Of a DNA stretch of 64,000 nt, positions 1 to 12,702 are shown one piece after another (the first letter of the stretch is position 1; each line of letters starts with the position of its first letter). The DNA comes from Acanthaster planci. Taxonomy: Eukaryota; Echinodermata; Asteroidea; Valvatida; Acanthasteridae. Position numbers and translations under genes: made by a program. The stretch spans positions 3,865,007 through 3,929,006 of the forward strand of contig NW_019091368.1 of the NCBI RefSeq assembly GCF_001949145.1. The letters run 5' to 3'. The notes under the pieces were generated by a model. That model had not been told where the DNA came from. It worked only from the letters and a program-made list of their open reading frames with translations, and made no database searches.

Positions 1-3000
1 TAAATCCCCAGCATTTTGTTCGCACGCATTCGAATGATACAACACAAGTTCAGGGATGTTAATGACATATATAAAGGGTCTTTCGCTCCGCTGTTACGTA
101 ACTCTTACGTAACACCACATTTAATATGGCCGGCGGTCGCGCACGGATAGTCATAATTATTTTTATGTGGTTCCATCGCCGTACGTCTCTCTCTTTTATC
201 TCTCCTATAGCGGTGACAACAGACCATGCATTGCCGGCGAATCGAAGGCAGCATTCCGCGAACACGGCCGGACGGAAGGTGCAGCCAAGCAGGGATGCAG
301 CAATTACCATGCCAAAAGGGCTGAAGCCACCCTGCCGTCCAATGACCGATTGTCCTGCCAACTTAGGGAGAGATCCCAGTGAAAGCCTTTTGTTAAACGG
401 CGGCCTTGCTCCGCTTCAGAGAGATGCCCCCGCTTTTGATACATTTTGAGAGGGTTAAACTATTCACTGAAACGGAGAAAGGACTAGGAGATCAGGACGG
501 AAAGGTTGCTTCCTCTTGGCGAGGGGAGCACTGTATGTGAGTGAATTTCCTCCCTGTGATCCCACCACTACGAATACGTACACCTCCTGATCGAAGACTA
601 CAGCACCAGGAACCTGGGATGAAAAAATTGGTAAGTTATCTGTCCCGCTGACAAGAATATTTCACAACTCGTTCACATCTGTTCGTTCAAAGAAATAATC
701 CAGATTTCGCCATTGATTTTTTTTCTTGCATTCGGTTGTGCTGACTCCGGCCCTCGTGTGTAAACTGTTTGTTCAGTGCAACGGTGACAAAAGATACGGG
801 GAAAAGGACCCATGAAGTCACTCAGTCCGTGCAAGGATGGACGCTGAAAAATGTCTTTGTTAGTTATCTTTTTCATTGCAACTTCTGCAGAGATTGAAAT
901 GAATGATCAAACATTGTGGTCCCACCACGGCTGACATAAAATTCCAATTATTTCTTATGAACCTGTGGACATCTGCATTTTGAAACCGATTATGAGATTA
1001 TACTATCGCGAACTTAGCGTGGATGCTCGCCCCACTGACGTTGAATGCACACGATACGTAATTTAGTTCCCTTTGTGTAGTGTGTCATCAAAACGAAACC
1101 AAGTTGAGAAAAGAAGACATCGTGAAGCCCCGCCCTTTTTGAAACTACAAATAACCTTGAATGTGTATTTGGAAAAATTCAAAAGCCCTGTCGAAATTTT
1201 GTTTTAATCCTACCTCCCAAGGTTGTTTGTAAATCTTATTGAAGTCTGAGGATTTAACCCTGCTAGCGTTCATGATTTTTTTGATATTTCCTAACTCTCA
1301 ACAAACTGCACGAAACGAAGGCGGCGTGTATCTTCTTTGCTGGGCGTTAACTCTGCGACGCCTAAAGAATCTAAATTGTTTCCTGAAAGAATGTTGCAGT
1401 CTGACGCCACTTATTGCTTCGCATATCATCTGCAAAAAGACTTCAAGAATTTAAGTTTTGTCGGAAAATACTTTTTGAACAAAATCACCGTCAACCCTCT
1501 ACAGGCTTTAACATAACCAAGAAATTGGCGTCAGGTGCAACAAATCAAATGGTTTTCATTTAACCCATCTTCTGACTCTTGAACATGTAACAAAATTCAA
1601 TCCATAAAAATGTATAAAGGTCTTATATCCATCTTATATCCATAAGACCTATAAAGTGTGAAGGTAAATCAGAAATGAAATAATTGAAACCACAGTTCTT
1701 TTTTCATCGCCTGAAATGTTCGCAAGGAACGGAAACTTTTATTTCATCAAAATAATCAAGAAACAAATGTTGGGATAACGTTTCAGTTTAAGATGTTTAG
1801 ATACAAAAGATTGGCTGCACCTGTTGCTCTTTGACTTTTGAATGTGTGCATTGAGAGTGCGTGGACTTCATTCCTCACAATGGCCAATCACCCTTCTGGC
1901 ACGCTTGTAGGCCTACCCGTACATTGACTTAGGTGAAAAAAATCTTTGATCATTATTTTGTTTGCATCACAGTAACAACTCGACTTCAATTAATCATGCG
2001 CAATAAAGCTTTATTAACACAGTGCATATTGTCACACGACTTTAGGTATACGTGCATATGCAATTGTTTTGGTGACTGTCATTTAAGGGGCTAAGATCGT
2101 AATGGGTTGAAAAATGTTAATGAATTGAACCACAGAGTAATGACCAAGATAGAATTTGTGTATTTCTTTTTCCGTTTGAAGCAGATCCTGAAATCTGTAA
2201 GATTTTCTTAAGATAGTCTCTGTTAATATCATTCTCCCCTCCCCAATAAGCCGGGGGTTTATTTTCCTCTTGGTGAAGGTTTAGAAACCAGCTGGCCTTC
2301 CATTGGTTTCAGAGGTCTTTTGTTTGTTCTCTCCATATCTTGCCTTTCATCCACGGCTCATCAATTCAAAAGACGTCCCGGCTTTGCGCTCTCACTCTCT
2401 CTCTCCTCTTCGGATCAATCGGCTTTGTTGGCGTGGGTTTTCCTGTCTTTGTTTCTTCTTCGTCTTCTGCTGGGATGGATAGCGAGCCCAGCTCCATGCC
2501 TGGAGATTTTCCGCTCGAGTAGCCCCCGAATATTCTTCCGGGGCAAAAAAAGAGAGAAAAAACCCGGACCATCAGCCGGATTTATACTCTCAGAAAATAA
2601 GAAAGTTCTGAGAGACTGTCTTGTTCCTGTACGAAGCCGTGGAATGACGACTTCTCGTCAATTCCTGTAAGATTAGTTTTCGCGCATAAGAGATAGACAA
2701 GCAGTTTTAAGTTTTTGGGATACACCAAGTCGGATGTACGACTGAGTGTTGGGGAGGCTTTCTAAAGAAGTGGCAATGTGTATCGGCATAAACTCTGAGA
2801 GTAAAGCGCGCAAAAATGAAAAAAGCCAATGGCACGCGCCATAAATATTGGAAAAGATAATAAGCAAAGCCAACACCCCAACATCACTGATCGCTCACCG
2901 AAAATGCTTCTATGCGTCGAGTGAAAATTTTCAACAAACGTCGTTTTACCAAAAGTGGCTGTTCTTTATTTCTAGAGAGAAACATTTTCAACGACGATTT

Positions 3001-6000
3001 TAAATGAGGAAATGAGATATCGGGACAGGAATAGAGGGTCCATAAAACGCGAACGCTCACAGTTGGTCAGATCTCGTGCCCGGTTTAAAAATAACATATA
3101 CAGCAGAGCCTCGTTATCACAGATTTTGGGACGTCTGAGCAGCCCCATGTAGTTACTTTGGCAACTGTCATCACCAATGGGTTTCTTGTCCCAAGTTTAA
3201 TGGTTTCTGGTGACTAATAAAGGGCCGCTGTCCGTTAACGGCGTTCATCGTATGAATCGCCGGTGTCACTCATGACATATGCGCGCGCTATTGCGGTGTT
3301 CATCATTGGATTATACAGTGCTCGAGTCTCGAGCCGAACATCGTCATTGGACCATTACACTCCTGGATATGGCACCACGCTGCGTATAGGTGTATCATGG
3401 GCGACATTACACCAAAGAGGGTAATGAATGACCCATCTGCTCGCTACTGCGCGGAGGTCATGCGACTGGCATCAAGTCTACGGTCCTTGATCGGTTTCTT
3501 ACGTATGTTGTTCGTGAAGTGAATATTAATTAGCAAGTAGGCCTATAGTCGCAATAGTTGCTGGTCGGTGAAATAAACGTAAGCCGTGTAACGTTTTGAC
3601 CGAGGTACATGTATTGAGGTCTTACTTCATGTTGAACCAAAACATAATCGAATCAAACCTTCTTAATAATGCCCAAATTGCACTTTTTTATTCAAAAATA
3701 TTCAATGGGCAGAGACCGAGGAGGCATTAACCAATGCTTAACTGGTTCTTTTCCTGTGAGGGTTTGTACATAAAATGCAATTCGTGTAATGCATCCCTCT
3801 TAGTAATGCGGTGAATGCGGAATGGGTTTATTACGCAGGGAATGTATGCGGTGTATCTTTAACTACCATTTGCCTACTTGTTCGACAAACAAATTGGAAA
3901 CGCTCAACATCTAATGTCCCCATTCTCGGATGAGGTCATTCGTCGATCTTTCCCAACCCGTGGGTGAGGGAAAATTTTTCGACGGTTCTAAACACCGGGG
4001 GGGGGGCATATAAGACAAGTTTCCAAATTGATTTCGAGGGCTCCGCCCATGTGTTTTTAAGGTCCGCGCAGGCATCTTGTGCGTATTCTCTCCTGGATTA
4101 TCTCACGACGTGAAAGAGAATATGGACAATGGCAGCCATTTTGTTCGCTTCTTGCTTCTTAGGTATGGTATGCATTCCGTCTTGGAACCGTGGGGTGAAC
4201 GACCTTCGAAGGGATACGTAACACATTATTCCCACCTCAATGGATTCGTATAATGTTGGTTTTATACTTATATATACCAGATCTGTGAGAACACCACATT
4301 TTGATGTAGTGGATTGCAATACAATTCTTAAATATCCTGCAGGGTATATCAAGGACTTTTTTCCAAATAGAATTTACATATATAGATTTTGTTTTGAATT
4401 TCTTTTGGAAAAGGGTAGATTTGTGATACATTGTGCCCGGCCACCAAGAAGGTTGCCACGAAGAGGCAATTTTTCAAGTTTACGGTTGCGAAATTCATGG
4501 TCACCGTGCTACGATTTGAAATAAATGTCAAAAGACAACTTGGGGGAATGTTTGACTGATTGGGACATTCCATGCACCAGAAAGAAGAAAGGATGAGTTA
4601 AAACTGCTATTCGAAGTACAGTCCTATACGAATCCTCTTCCCTGACAAACAATTTTTACAGGGAATAATATAGACCCTTTTGATACTCTCTTCATGATGG
4701 GATTAGATCGCAAACAAGGCACGCACTTTATGCATGAGAACAATGGGAAGTGAATGTCAGTCAAACATCTGTTCAATTTTTAATTCTTCGGAATCTGCTC
4801 GTCAAGTCACAGATCGGCGCACAGTATACCGAAAACAGTTCTAAACGAAATACCAAATAAATTTCCAAATGTTTCTAAGAAGAAAAAAATTCAGAAACGT
4901 AATATCGCCACACACGTGATTTTGTCATGTACGTACATGTACGTGTTACTTTTACGTACGTAGTTTCACATACCTAGTACTTCCTGCGTGAAACTAAAAC
5001 GTCTGTGCGTGAAAAAAAAATGTGTGGTGGTAACACATTTCCATGGAAATCGTCCCTAAATGTGTTTTAAAGATACCATCAATTTAGGCTGAACGTCATT
5101 GGTCAGAGCAGGATGAATGAGCTTCAAGTCTACATTTTGATTGACCAGTACTAGCTCATTAATATCCAGGATCATGATTCAAGACATTAAACTGGCGTTG
5201 ATGGAGATGATTCTTCAAATTTTTAATTTTAATTTCAATTGTTTTTTTTGGGGGGGTGGGTTGAAATTCAAATCTCATTTTGTTGTGAATAACTTTATGC
5301 CAAATCTACGGACAGCACGACGTGAAAAGCGGATGGCCTTATGTCGAATGTGTGATGAAGTTGAATCACTATTTTTTTTGCATTTACACTTATTTCACAG
5401 ACTTTGGCATAAAATGCGTGGCTTATTTGCCATCCAATCCCATAATGCATTACGAACGTCGAACCGCGAAATATTCAAGTTCCCGCACGCAGCTGGCGAA
5501 TAGAACTGTGACAATGCACTGCCAAAAAAACTTTACGTGGCAATCCTCCCATGTTATCAGCGTGCAATATCAACATGCAGTACGCAGAATAGATAAGCCT
5601 ACTTTCACCCAAATGCCGTGCTTTGTAAAGTGTGTAACGTTCCTCCTTGTTGAATTTGTCCCAAGAAATGGACGGCCGTGAACTCAGTGTGGCCCATCCC
5701 CTGCAGTGACAATGATTGGTGGGAAGTTTTCCCCTGCGCACGAATAGGAAGAGTCAGCAGAGTGGAGCCCTAGGAATCCAGTAAGCTTTGTTCTGATTGG
5801 ATCACTAGATGGTATAGTACCGATCCTCTGACTGCTTGGGGGAACGGGATATAATATTGGTTGCGAAGTTAATTCAAATTGCTACAACGGATGATGGTCG
5901 TCTGGAGGTTTTGGGTGTGATTATTGTCGTTGAAAAAAGTGCGTGATTTCACAACCGGAGTGACGCACCAAATGTTGAAATCTCAACCTAATCACTGCCG

Positions 6001-9000
6001 TCTGATTTGCAGATGGCGTCAGTGACGATTCCCGAGGCTTACAGGCCCTGTGATCGTCACTCACAGCGAAGTGTAGTGACGTTGACTCGTGCCGGCCGGC
6101 TGCGTCTCATCACGATGCGGCGTGAATTCTGCGGTAGACACGGTCTGTGGCCCCGGCCCCTCACGCCACTTGGCGGTCGAATCAGTCATGTAACCACATC
6201 CAGCCTATGTATTTCCACAGACTCGCTGTATCTGCGGAACAATCAAGATAATGGGACTCCTTTGTCTTTATTCCGGTCGTTTGTTCTCCGTTGCTAATTT
6301 CCTGTTCAGGTTGAGGCTGATGATAATGCCAGCAGGGAAAGCGGCGGGCACCGTCATTGACGTGTTAAAGTCAGTGATGGCTTGCCAACAGCAGGCTTCT
6401 TGAAACAAGACTGCCGGGGCGCCGTTGTGATTGAGGCTTTAAAAAAAACATGGCGATCTTCGAGACCTTCAGGTCCCAAACTGATCGTCTGGGATTTGCG
6501 ACACAGTGTTTTTGACGAGGACCACAGAGCGAGGACTTATGTGCGAGTCGTGTCGGGCCCACTCCGGACTCTGCACGTCGACAGTTAGTGAGCGTCAGAT
6601 GTCCGTCAAGGCACCGAAGTGTGAGCATTGCATGTCGAGGAACCATATGCGGTAATACTGTTGAATATCATGAAACATCGGCGGGGCAAATAGGACACAT
6701 TCGCCATTGTCCCCTCTCTTGCAGCCCCAAAACAGCCACATTTGATGACGATTTATGCACGAAACCGTAAAAGCATTTATGCTGATGTTGACATTCATCG
6801 TTCACAGTTTCACATTATGTCCGTTTCTCGGTGTTGTATGGACACGTTCCAATTTTTCAAGGAGTCCTTCCACATGATGCAGTGAAACAGCGGGGATTTC
6901 CCCAAGCGTTTTCGTGACGGAGCCTAAACAAGTGAGGTGGGACATTCACGAAACCGATCAAAAGTCACCTCTCACGAGTCGCTGGTCACTTTGAACCCGC
7001 AGATAGACCGTAAAGTCTTGATAGTACATGTACAGTACATCAGAAAGACGAGCCCCTTGAAACGGGACCAGTTATCCAGCCCGTCGATATTGGTGAACAC
7101 CTGGTGCACCGCACTTCTGGGGGTGTAGGAAGGCAATCGGGCTGATTGCATAATAAGCCTGTTTCCTGTCAGCTCATTTCGCTCCTAATCAAGATGGGTG
7201 GATGGATGTAGCTGAAATGGAGGTGAATATTCTCGTGTCGCCGTAGCCTGTATCACATTAGCGTCTCACCCCTTGCACTCCAAACAGACACGGAGTATTG
7301 AGCCTCGGCGTCTCATTAGCGTCCACCGTGGCCACCATTCGACGTCTATCTACTGCAAAGAAGAACCTCTCCACGGAGTGCAGCGAAAACATTAAGTCGA
7401 TTCAAATAATACGTCGTCCACTTTGGTGTTGATAACAGTTACTCCAACGCTGAACGCTTACGCACGTTCGGTCAAACCACACGCAAAATAGCAGTGTGAT
7501 GTCATGTAGATATTACAAGAATATGATTATATTCAGCAGCGTTGGGGGTAATCGTTACTCCGGGTACGAAATCAACCATGTGCGTCGATGCGCGACGGGG
7601 TCAGCCACAGAATATGATTACTGCACAAATAATGCGATGACACAGGATACTACGGAGTCTGTATGTGTACACGTTCGTCTATAATAGTAATACTCAGGAC
7701 CACATGTGCGTCCGGCACCGGTAACCATGCCATATGCATACGCACTGCTCGACCTTTCCACGCGTTCAGCGGCTCATCTGGTCAGATATCCCTGTCATTA
7801 TTATTTTTTCTCTCTCTCCGGATGAGGCGTCTTCGGAGTACCGTCTCCCGGCACCCACCGTGGATGAAGTGCATCGTCACCTCTGAGACGACGAGAGGGG
7901 TTTTCGAGGGGGGTAACTCGATACGGGCCACGGCGCTGAAGTTGAGGGTCTTCAGTCGAGAGCGGCGTGGAATTGGTCAGGCTTATAGGCGTATAACTCC
8001 GTACGACCTTCATGATCGGGAATCCTGTTAGGCAGACAAGATCATTCTATTCATGTTTTTGTCTTGAAAAAAATGACAAGTCCGAGCACATCCAGTGTTT
8101 TGGAAGTGGGCATACACGTTATATTGCAATATTGCAATATTCACGAGGCCCTTACATTTCGGCCACAATAGGTGATATAAAATTGATGACCCTGGTCATA
8201 AGCGTTGACCGATGGCGGAGAATAACGACTGACCCAGCAGAAATAAAGTGCAGACGATGTGCACCACCGCTCGATATGGTCAGTTAACATATACTCAGTG
8301 CACAAGGACGAGGTTGTGTACCGATTTTACTCTCGTGATCAACGCATCGATGGTGTAAGTAATTGATATTATTTGAGACTTCCGTGGAAGTATGTTCTTC
8401 AATTAGCGATGCACGCACATTGGCAGTTATTGGCGGGTTCTTATTCTAACCACCCCCTTTCCTCCATCTTTGATCATTAGCATCTGATTCCCAATCAGCC
8501 GTCGACTTCTCACGCAACACGGTGCAGAGGCTGACGTTCACCGGAATCAACTGGAATTCATTTGTTTTGTTTTGGGCTGACGGTCGCTCACTCATCGGAT
8601 GTGCCAACCGACAACTGAGTTTCATGTCAGGCGCTGGAACTCGTCAGATGTCGTCACTTCTAACCTATGTAGTCACTTCGTATTTTAGGGCAAGCTTTGA
8701 GTTGAATTATGCCTGGTGTGTCTTCCATGCTGAACACCTATGGTATTTTACCGAACTCTCTGTCTGTGTTTGTCTTGGACTTGACCGGTCGTGCTGTTTT
8801 GATTTAGAGAAAACCATCACACCAGGAATATTGGTGGAATGACTTAAAGAGGATAAGATTGTAATGTCGGCCTACCTTCCAATGGCCAGATGCATCAAAA
8901 TATCATTGTGCTGACGTGTTTTATAGAGCTATGATTAACATTTTACTTATTCGGTTGAAAGAATAGGTGGTTGTCGTATGAGAAAGGGAGCGATTACCGC

Positions 9001-9512
9001 TAACTCATTATAAAGTCCAGAAAGCAGTCAACCACCCTATGGAATACATGTAGATGGTCGAGCACCACTTTCGTATGCCGCAACCTTCTCCCCCGTTCCA
9101 CGCTGTTGCCTCCTGCCACTGTTGACTGTAATGAGATGTTGGGGGTTAACACCTCGATCCCACAGCGTTAGTCATAGTGTACTGCACTCCCCAGCTGTGT
9201 CCGGGTGGTGTGCGTGTGCTGTGTTCATCCGGATCCCGTCTCATCGAGCGAAATTAATATGCTTAGTTTTATCGGTTTCCATGATGTTTGCCTGGATAGA
9301 TAGGCTGTTTTGCTCTTCGTAACATTCAAATGGCCTATACACGACGAAGATTTCTTGTTTATCCTGTAATTGCGAGGCTTACTCTTTAGATGCTTCAGAT
9401 TGTCATAACTCGTCGACCAGGACCAGAGAAACTACATTGTGATCCGCTATTTAGCAATCCAAGCGTGACATTGTGGTCAATATACTGGTATAAGTCGCTG
9501 TTGTGGTAATTG
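1..9512. other. Intergenic stretch, no gene recognised
   Basis: All open frames are under about 125 codons and none resembles a protein family known to me. Parts (about 6000-8000) are CpG-containing and higher in GC. A short hairpin lies at 1613-1656, where AGGTCTTAT and ATAAGACCT pair across a 16-nt spacer. Scattered consensus-like splice signals (GTAAGTT after 627; TTTGCAG before 6013) do not connect into a gene. Confidence 0.6.
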
Positions 9513-9544
9513 AAGCAGTGCACTGCTTATCCACTGCAGTGGAT
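9513..9544. repeat. Two abutting 16-bp perfect palindromes
   Basis: 9513-9528 reads AAGCAGTGCACTGCTT and 9529-9544 reads ATCCACTGCAGTGGAT; each equals its own reverse complement and they touch without a spacer. Both contain CACTGC/CAGTG. Function unknown; a dimeric protein site or a transposon-excision scar are possibilities. Confidence 0.85.
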
Positions 9545-10826
9545 ATTTTATTTATTGAAAGGGAAACAGTAGGGGGATGGCAGAGGTCAATACATTTTGC
9601 ATGTATTTGTTTCATTTCAGCTAGCTGGCCAGTTATTTACATTTTGGAATGTTGGTTTGTCGTCATCTGTTGGTTAGTTACTCGGTCGGTTGGTTGCTTG
9701 GTTGGTTAACTGGCTTATTAATATACTTTGAGGTTGCTTCGTGGATTCATTAACTCAAAACAACAAAAAATCATCAAATTCATACCCGTTCGTCCTTTTC
9801 GGTCATGCATTGGTGTTCTGACCCAACACAGATTATGCAGCTCAAATCTTGATACATCATTTTGTTCTTGGGACGTTTTGCATCTCGACCCACAAAACCC
9901 AACTCGCTGTGTCGTCGAATACCGGAATTGATAACGTCGGTCCGTCCTTGGCTCTATATTCTAATTTGACCCGTCACTTGAAATCATTCATGGCAAAGTA
10001 CAGCACAACACCAGTCGAGCCTTGTCAGGTCGTGACTGATGACGACTCCTGATGTGGGCCCTGCCCCTTGTAAGTAATGTGTGAAGGCATACCGTTTCGT
10101 GTCGCCATGTGCAGGCCAGACTCGAACGTAGCGCCGCGCGTGTGGCGCGGCGCGGCGCGGTGCGGTGTTGAGAAAGGCTTAAGGGAACGGGGGGGGGCTG
10201 TATGAGCAACCATGTGCGACGACCTTTCCAAAGGGGAAGTAGCTGAGAAGTGACTGATTTAAAAACAAGGCGATAAAACGAAATGGTTAATATGTGCTAT
10301 TTTTCAGTATTTTATAAAAATGTCCAGCACCGAAAAGAGTTTTCATATGTAGAACGCAAGAAAATGGATTTCGTGGGTTGAATTTGAAAGCAATACACTC
10401 TAGAATCCTGAACTGGTGCAGCCGCGAAACCAACGTTAGGTTAGTGTGTGTAACTTGTGTTTCAATTTTGCGATTATTAATTTTTGGAAACACTATCTTT
10501 TACAGGTGTAAAAGATACAGTTTTTCAGATTGTCGAACGGGGTGTAGCTTCTCAGGCTACACACTGAGCACATTTCCAAGTCGGTGACCCTTAGACCGGC
10601 TTGCCGTCGCTAAAAGAATTCCAGACAATCCCGGATCGATATGGGTACCATCTTCAAGGCTGTGTTGCTTTCCTTTCTTCCTGGCCGTTTACCCCACTCA
10701 GGCCACGCTAGACCGGACAAACGTAAAAGGCCTGAGATTAGGACTGCTTCCAACACAGGTTGTGGTTACGGGATCCCACGGTCCAGCCCTAATTCAGCTC
10801 GTCCTACTCGTGCTCTGGTCGGAAGG

Positions 10827-10877
10827 AGCGCATGCGCTTGCTTGTCTGCGCATGTGCGCACGAAGATGCGCATGCGT
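10827..10877. promoter_or_regulatory. Cluster of three NRF-1-like GCGCATGCGC sites
   Basis: AGCGCATGCGCT (10827-10838), TGCGCATGTGCGCA (10847-10860) and ATGCGCATGCGT (10866-10877) all fit the NRF-1 consensus YGCGCAYGCGCR closely, within 51 bp. In animals such clusters mark CpG-type promoters. No coding exon is evident next to it; exon-like stretches lie 1.7 kb and 8 kb to the right on the plus strand. Confidence 0.45.
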
Positions 10878-12526
10878 TGGATCTGCCGAGGGCATTTTCT
10901 GCACGGTGAAGCCTCGGCACACCACACTTTGTGCCCGGATATTGTGTCCAACCAGGCGAGCACTTCGTTGAAACCAGCATTTCACATAGTCTTAATTTTG
11001 TGAAAGACCTGAATTTAGCCTCCTATCGGCAATCTTTTCAACATAGTTATTCCTTTTTACTGTGCCCAGTTTGGTTTCCATTGACCGAATTTGCCAAATG
11101 TTCCTTGCAATTCACTTCTTTTTAAGTGTGTGGATGACCCGTTTGGAAGGTGTCACAAACAGGTTTGCCTCTTCGAAGGAGCACGACGAAGTTAGGCCAG
11201 TTTTAGTTAGTTTTACAGTGGCATACCCAGGTTTGCGTTGATGTTGGAACTTTCTGTCTAAAAACGAAGGTCCATTTTTCCTCCATCGTAGAATTGCCCT
11301 CCAAGCAAGGTAGTAGAGCCGTTTCCAAAGTGTAAGGCTTTCAAATCTTTCTAAACAGGGCAACAAGTCTCCTAGGCCCACATGGCCCCTCTGTCCACCG
11401 CTGGATACGTTACTGATTGTTGTTTGTCAAACTAAAAAGGACATAATGTGAGAATGAGCTACAAAACAAAGCTCATATTCTTGGATTTTTAAAAACATTT
11501 TGCGAGAAATCAAGAATTGTGTCATTAGTGTGACAGACTGTTTTCAATATTCAGAAGTGAATGTTCAACTGTATGTACATTTTATACGAAACCAATTCGT
11601 TTCCATTGTAGTCAATTTCTATCTAGTTGTAGGTATTATGATTCAATCAGTCTAGCATGGTATTAATAATCTAGCATAACAACAAAACGTTATAATGACG
11701 TGTAGTCCCAACCTAAACCGATCAAGAAACGAAACCTGTGGTGACGTCATTTTTGACGTAAGGAAACCACGTTCAGTCGGTACCTTTCGAAATGGCACAT
11801 TCCTAACGTGGAAGAGGTAATTTGTGAATGATTGAGAATTTTTTGTTTCACAAAAAAAGGACTTTTTTGTGGGGGGGATCTGGCACTTTTTTTACCCCAG
11901 CGCATGGGAACGAGACGTATTACATATCCCGTTTAAGAGACTCAGAAAAACTATTTTACATTTGAACCTTAAAGTGTGATATACGATTTTCAGCGTTAGC
12001 TGAATGCTGTTATACCTCGTCCACCGAAACAAATAATCCAGTTCAAGGAACTTACTATATCTTCATTTAAAAAGAGATTTCTGAATATTGCTTACAAGCG
12101 TGTAAAAAGAATATGACTAGAGAACAGAGCAAGATCATTTTTCAGCCCCCGGTGTCACAGGTTTTATGACATCCATATTCATGTTTTCATGACAGGGCAG
12201 ATTCCAGAGTTCGACTGTTCTCTGGCATCCCTGCCACGGGGCAAAAGGGTTTCCAAGCCCCACAAGCTTGCAGGGGAGACACGGTGCGCGGGAGCACCCG
12301 TAGAAATGACTGATTTCATGCAGAAGATCATAAAATCGGCATCATTAAGCTGCAACCTTCCTCCTCCTTCATGTCCCTTGGGGATGCGTTGATGCAGAGT
12401 TGAAAGAGTACAGGAAGAAAGACAGAGAGCATGTGAGAGATAGAGCCTAGAGTCCCTACCGCATCTGGATTAACTTGCGACGGTGTCCTGTTAATGAGAA
12501 CATTTGTCTTCCCTTACGTATTACAG
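10878..12526. other. No gene recognised
   Basis: A GC-richer block at 12189-12400 is open in one plus-strand frame for 67 codons after a TTTCATGACAG acceptor-like site but has no good donor. The remainder is AT-rich and unremarkable. Confidence 0.5.
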
Positions 12527-12702
12527 GGTTCCGAGCTCACAGCAGGCAAAGACGCATACAGACAGTCCCTCTCAGTCATCCTTAAGGGGGGATGGTCAGC
12601 CAGCATTATTCATGAGTACTTCGCCAGTCAATGGGTCGCCGTCAATTCCAACATATTGAACCGGAGAAAGATGATGATCTTTCGGAGAGGAAAACAGCTT
12701 GG
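12527..12702 (+). other. Orphan exon-like stretch
   Basis: Bounded by TTACGTATTACAG and by GTAAGTAC. Open in one frame for 58 codons (begins GSELTAGKDAYRQ, phase 0 in, phase 2 out). A second frame is open for most of the length with a Ser/Pro-rich reading. I recognise neither. It might be a coding exon of an unknown gene on the plus strand, or chance. Confidence 0.25.

Noticed and set aside
10641-11003. 120-codon plus-strand frame starting MGTIFKAVLLSFLPG
   Set aside because: The start looks like a signal peptide, but the rest has no family resemblance or coding bias and runs through the NRF-1-like palindromes.
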